64,000 bases of DNA, taken from Filosporella fistucella (taxonomy: Eukaryota > Ascomycota > Leotiomycetes > Helotiales). Made by a program: the position numbers and the translations under genes. Below the pieces are notes generated by a model that was not told the origin of the DNA, searched no databases, and worked only from the letters and a program-made list of their open reading frames with translations. Shown here piece by piece: positions 59,359-64,000 of the stretch. Numbering within the stretch: the first letter of the stretch is position 1; the number at the start of each line of letters is the position of its first letter. Where the stretch lies: contig JAQJZZ010000014.1 of NCBI GenBank assembly GCA_030077755.1, positions 1,178,001 to 1,242,000 on the forward strand, written 5' to 3'.

Positions 59359-59734
59359 ATATTGGAGCTTAGAAAGGTAACAGAGATAGATGTGATTTTA
59401 TTCTTTCAGAAACAAATAGAGTAAATTTGAGGACTCGACGCATATTAAAGGCCATGTGAGACTCTGGGCTTTTTCTGTTACTTATGGACATCTATACAAC
59501 TGACGTGCGCCACGTATATCGTTACGAGCTTAGTTGAAAGGAACCCTGTGAAGAAAGCTTTTGAGGAACAGAGAATATTTACTGGAATGGTCTTTTCTAT
59601 TCTGGTAGCAGTAGTTGGTATTACTAGGCAAGAGACATCAAACACGACGCGGGTCATGACAAGCTTGGAGGAAATTTGATAATCTTGGATATCATAAACA
59701 TTGCATACAAAACATCACCAGCAAGCACAAGAAA
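59359..59734. other. convergent 3' spacer, no gene seen
   Basis: These 376 bases separate the converging ends of the flavin-reductase gene and DRS1. The sequence is A/T-rich and has only short frames. Confidence 0.6.
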
Positions 59735-62235
59735 TTACCTCTTCTTGCCAAATCCACCACTTTTACCGCCTCTCGCAGCAGGCTTCCCTGATGGCCTCCC
59801 AGAGGGCTTCCCCACTGGCTTGCCACCTTTAACCTTTTTCTTGCCCTTGCCTTCCTTCTTAGCTTTCTCAAGAGCTCCCTTCCCATCTCTCTCAGCGCGT
59901 CCCTTCTTCCACATTGGGCCCTCAGTCCTCTCTGCCCGCGAATCTAGCTTCTTCTTATCTTTATGACTTAATTTTCCACCCTTCTTCTTGATTATGCTCT
60001 CTACACCATTCAGCTCCGCTTTCCCGACCAACTTAGCATTCTTCTTGTCCACCTCTGTCTCGAACCAAGTACGTTTGGGCCGACCCTTGATTTCCGCCTC
60101 GTGGCTCATCAGGTTCTCTCCCTTGCGCACCTGCATTTCTACTTGAGAAAGCTGCTTGTCCTCTTTCTCTTCTTTCAAAATCTCTTCTATTTCATCTTCC
60201 ATGTCATCAACTTTCTCAGCCCACTTGTCAGCTTCGGACGCTTCGATTACTCGGCTGACAATCTTTGCCCCTTGTGCTCGGCCAGATTTGACGGCTGCCT
60301 TCACAACTTTGCGGTCTGGCTCTGCGGCCAGTGTACATGCTCGACCTTGACGTCCTGCACGAGCTGTACGTCCGACTCTGTGCAAGTAAATTTCGTGTGA
60401 CTGTGGAGCCTCATAATTGATGACAGTATCTACTCCTTTGATATCGAGGCCACGAGAAGCAAGATCTGTGGCGAGGAGAAACGAGGCCTTACCATCCCTG
60501 AATGCTTCGACACTTGAAATGCGCTGTTAATGTTAGTAAATGATTCGATCTCCGGGCTTGAGATACATACCTGTTCTTGGCTCATGCTACCATGCAATTC
60601 TGTAGCTTTGAGGCCAGAAAGTCCAAATATGACACGAGCCCTGTGTGCCTCCTTTTTTTGTCTGAAGAAAACAATCACTCGGTCTGTATAGATATTGGCG
60701 CAAAGATATAGCAAGTATCCCATGCGTTTCGTCTCTCGTCCTGGACGGAGACGAATGAACTCTTGGATGAGCGTAACGACAGTCTGTTTCTGGGAATCAA
60801 CCAATAACCTGACGGGTCTGTTCAATCCAACTCGAATGAGGTTGTCAACGGAAGATGTCATCGTTGCAGAGAAAAGCATGGTTTGCCTGGATTTCGGAAT
60901 TGTTGTGAGAATCTCGTTTAATTCATCCGCAAATCCTGCTTCAAGCATACGATCGGCTTCATCGAGAACCAAGATTTCAAGAGTGTCGACAGTGAAACTT
61001 GGAGAATTTCGCATATGATCAATGAATCTACCAGGAGTTGCGATGATGACATCTGGGCGAAGCCTCAGTTCTGCTTCTTGAACCTTGAGACTCAGACCAC
61101 CAACTGCTAGACAAAACTTGATGTCGGTATGGCTGGCAAGCTTGGTTGCAACTGCGTGACATTGGATTGCTAATTCACGGGTAGGCATCAGAATCGCAAC
61201 TCTGCTAGTCGGTACTTTCTTCGGTCGGTATAGAAGACGTTCTAGAACTGGTACGATGAATGCTGCAGTCTTTCCGGAACCAGTGACAGCTCCTCCCACA
61301 ACATCTTTCCCAAGTAATGCAACAGGTATGGTTTTTGCTTGAATAGGAGTGGGCTGAGAGAATCCGACTGCCGCTAGACCGCGGAGAATAGGTCTCGACA
61401 GAGACATTCCTTGAAATGAGGATGTGATGACTGGCTTTGCACCCTTCACTGGCTTTTCTTCTGGGGCAAAGAATGCTTCTCGGCGAGCTGCTTCCTCGGG
61501 ATCGTCTTCGTTGTCTTCCCCATCAGAAGATCCTTCGGCGTCCATATCATCTGGATGAGGAGCTGGACTTGCGATCGAATCGTCGTCCGAATCTTGATCT
61601 TCATCGTGCTCCTCCTCATCACCAGAGACTTTATCTTCCTCGTCGCCACTTTCTCCCTCGTCAGATGCTACACCCATCCCAAATCCGTCTTCCGCCATGA
61701 ACTCATCTTCTGCATCATCGATGTCCAGGTCCTGCATATCATCCTCTACCTCGTCATCGCTACTTGCGGCATCTGCTCCAATGGCTTTATCGGCTTCTGG
61801 TATTTTCCCCTCCCCTCTTTTCTCCCTTCTCCTCGCAATAATCTCATCGATATCCACGCCTTTCTTATCACCAGAGTTAGGTCCCAATCCCTTTTTAGCA
61901 CTCTCAAACCCCCAGCCCTCGAACTCTTCTAATGCACCCTCTTTCCCATCCTCCAATTGGAATTCAAAATCGGAGTCCATTGCTCCGTCATCTTCATCCT
62001 TTGCACCCCATATACCGTGGTCTTCTGTATCCTCAAGCTCTGCATCGGCCTTTCCTTTGCTTTTCTTGGATTTCTTGGACTTTTTGGAGGAGGGGTCGGG
62101 GGCTGATTCGAGTTTGCGCTTTTTGGAGGGTTTGGGTGAGGGAGGAAGTTCTTCCTCCTCAACAAGGTTGTCTTCGTTATCTGACAGAGTCAACACGAAA
62201 TCGTCTTCGGCTTTTCTCTTCGTGGAGGGTGCCAT
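59735..62235 (-). CDS. DRS1: DEAD-box ATP-dependent RNA helicase Drs1 (DDX27)
   Basis: Two exons (60571-62235, 59735-60523) encode about 817 residues. The N-terminal 270 residues are very acidic with Lys-rich nuclear/nucleolar signals ([12 protein letters not shown]). The helicase core follows in order: Q motif GFSQPTPIQ near 291, motif [12 protein letters not shown] near 320, Ia PTRELAIQ, Ib TPGRFIDH, motif [11 protein letters not shown] near 425, motif III SAT near 455, then [15 protein letters not shown] and motif [12 protein letters not shown] near 601. The C-terminus is a Lys/Glu coiled region ending in Gly/Lys-rich repeats ([10 protein letters not shown]). Drs1 acts in the nucleolus in 60S ribosomal subunit assembly. 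The single intron (CAG-GTATGT to TAACAG) lies between the two helicase lobes' motifs III and V and joins SQEQ to [11 protein letters not shown]. Confidence 0.95.
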
Positions 62236-63561
62236 GTTGTGCTGAAGGATTAAGATTATTGTTGTTGTATTGCTAAAGCATTTTCAGATGAACTTTTTTT
62301 GAATGTTCGGATGGCAGAAATTCTACATTTAGTTTAGTGAAAGGTTCACCGCCTGCACATACCCCAAGACAACAATTATATAACCTCTCTAAATTCTCCT
62401 CCAGTTCACGGATTGCCATAAGATACGTCAACGATTTAAGTGGCCTAGCAAGTCAAAGTGGTTTGGAAATACAATGGTGTAGTAACCGGCTAGTGGCCCA
62501 AAGAAGCCCGTCTTGTGGGGACTTTCAAGCTGTCGTCAACTGCATCTGCTTGAGAGCTCAGTCGCAGGCAGTGAGGGTATGCAGAGGCGGGATTTTGATT
62601 GCCTGATGGTCGCTCAAGCGTGATCCCTCCATGTTACCAAATTCCCCAATCATCACATTTCATATTGCCTCTCGTTCTCAATCACCGTTGATTCGGAGCC
62701 ACTGGTCACCAAAACTCGAATCCTGAACATTTGAATTGTTTACTTCTGCAGGGGATGAAATATTACCCCAATGCCACCAACGATGCTCTTGTTCTCCCAA
62801 AATATTTGAGATTTCAATGACACTTGGTTGTCCACGCCCGAAGCGTCATCTCATCAATACATTAACATGCGCTTCGTCTGAAGCTGTGTTGGCATCTTAG
62901 CTAAAACCATCGTCTTGATATTACTATAATCCAAGCAAGTCATGAAAGCGGCAACCCCTTCCTTGAGCATCATCCCTTAGCAGTGTAAAGGGCATCGAAA
63001 TCTCGTGTACACCTCTGACGCTGGGAAGACACCCTGTTCAACTCAGCTCATCAAAAGGTCAACACAAAACTGCGTTGTCTCTTTTTCAAGTACAGGCATA
63101 GTAGGATTAACACCTTACCACTGAAAGTAGACAGGCTCGTCACGTAACAAGTGTGTTTTAAACCCAATATAAGGCTCGACGATCCAATATTCTGCAACCA
63201 ACTCAAACTTTGTATGTTAATCACTTCAACGGTTTCTACTGTACACTTCTCGGCGAGATGGAAGCATTGAAACTCTTTGGGAACTGCTACACGCAAATCT
63301 GCACTGGGTGAAGTCGTAAGGCGCGTTCTTCTTGGATGTGATGCTGGCGAGAAGAGTGCAGCTCTCGAGTCTTTTTGAAAGGTCGTTGAGACGGGCATCC
63401 CGCGATTATCACCAAGATCAGCATATATCTAATTCCGCAATATCAAAGAATAATGGATGTTTGTGGCTTTTCTGTTTTGTAGAACGAAGCTATTTACAGA
63501 GGGGGTATCTTCGTGAGACATGATGTAATGAACGGCTCTTCATGATAAAGCACAGTCAAAC
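62236..63561. other. intergenic, no gene seen
   Basis: This 1.3-kb stretch contains the DRS1 promoter. Frames at 62337-62606 and 63051-63398 have no recognisable features. I see no repeat or RNA gene. Confidence 0.55.
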
Positions 63562-63849
63562 CTAGATTCCGTCAAAGGAAGAATCTGATTTCAACTGGCT
63601 GCCCGCCTGTAAATCAAGGTACTGCGACTGATGAGCCGTCGCCGATTCTATGTGATGAAAGAATGAGAGAATGAATAGTCCAACAGCTGAAATGCCAAGA
63701 ATCGGGCCGAAAAGAAGATTTTGATGCCTACCGAGTACGACCACGAAATTCCATGCCCGACGCAAACGATCTGCAAAGAGAAATGTGACAACCCAGCAAG
63801 TGAGCCCCAGCTGTTGATTTTTCAGATGTAAATTAGAATTGACCTCCAT
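63562..63849 (-). CDS. doubtful small membrane-protein ORF
   Basis: A single frame of 95 codons begins MEVNSNLHLKNQQLGL and contains two hydrophobic parts: QLGLTCWVVTFLFA near residue 15 and LLFGPILGISAVGLFILSFF near residue 48-67. Its last 28 residues are polar. It could be a small membrane protein or one exon of a larger gene reaching beyond the right edge. No family is recognised and there is no second line of support, so it may be chance. Confidence 0.25.
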   Translation of the reverse strand: MEVNSNLHLKNQQLGLTCWVVTFLFADRLRRAWNFVVVLGRHQNLLFGPILGISAVGLFILSFFHHIESATAHQSQYLDLQAGSQLKSDSSFDGI

Positions 63850-64000
63850 GGTTCAACATATGTCAAATTGGTGCTGAGAGATTAGAGAAGGATAAAGCAA
63901 AAGTAATATCCGCTTCGTCAATGTCCATGTCCATCATCAACCTGGAGCTCCCCAAAGATGCCTCAAAGCTAAGAGATTAGAGAAGAGCGGAAATAGAAGT

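Overview
This window is nuclear DNA from a filamentous ascomycete (Pezizomycotina). Most genes carry one to six short introns, mostly about 45-130 bases, with GTATGT- or GTAAGT-type donors and CTAAC/CTGAC-like branch sites. Intergenic spacers are 0.3-1.5 kb, base composition is near balanced, and the proteins include families typical of the group (a two-domain CPS1/Dip2 AMP-binding protein, a Zn2Cys6 regulator of Upc2 type, fungal-type PSD1). The style of the hypothetical proteins suggests Leotiomycetes/Helotiales, but that is an impression and not a proof. I saw no bacterial-style operons, rRNA, tRNA, CRISPR arrays or transposons. Almost all gene models below were built by joining exons by hand so that frame, splice sites and family motifs agree; lengths of the joined models are all multiples of three.

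Layout, left to right. 0-5 kb: a CASP/Coy1 Golgi coiled-coil protein and an uncharacterised protein that uses a GC-AG intron, both on minus. 6-17 kb: the CORVET subunit Vps3 (plus), an FAD/NADPH oxidoreductase and mitochondrial phosphatidylserine decarboxylase PSD1 (minus), and a HERP/Usa1-like ubiquitin-domain ER protein (plus). 17-20 kb: an uncharacterised Cys/His-rich protein and a hidden small membrane protein (minus). 20-32 kb: CPS1/Dip2-like protein, class II cAMP phosphodiesterase PDE1 and an uncharacterised acidic-tail protein, all on plus. 32-40 kb: Ssh4-like SPRY protein, UCH37-type deubiquitinase and an Upc2-like Zn2Cys6 factor, all on minus. 40-50.7 kb: a striking gene-poor stretch with a G-rich tract, a long CTC/GAG trinucleotide array and, at its right edge, what looks like a decayed gene. 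50.7-62 kb: transportin Kap104, proteasome chaperone Poc4, a MetX-like alpha/beta hydrolase (minus), a flavin-reductase-like protein (plus) and the ribosome-biogenesis helicase Drs1 (minus). The last 1.8 kb holds only a doubtful small ORF.

The genes are mainly core eukaryotic housekeeping: membrane traffic (COY1, VPS3, SSH4), phospholipid and sterol-type regulation (PSD1, Upc2-like factor), ubiquitin/proteasome (HERP-like, UCH37, POC4), nuclear import (KAP104), ribosome assembly (DRS1) and cAMP signalling (PDE1). I see no secondary-metabolite cluster or coherent novel multi-gene system. The most interesting items are structural: microexons of 14 and 23 bases, a GC-AG intron, apparent exon joins separated by gaps too short for normal introns, degenerate adenylation motifs in CPS1, and the 10.8-kb gene-poor block with a gene relic.
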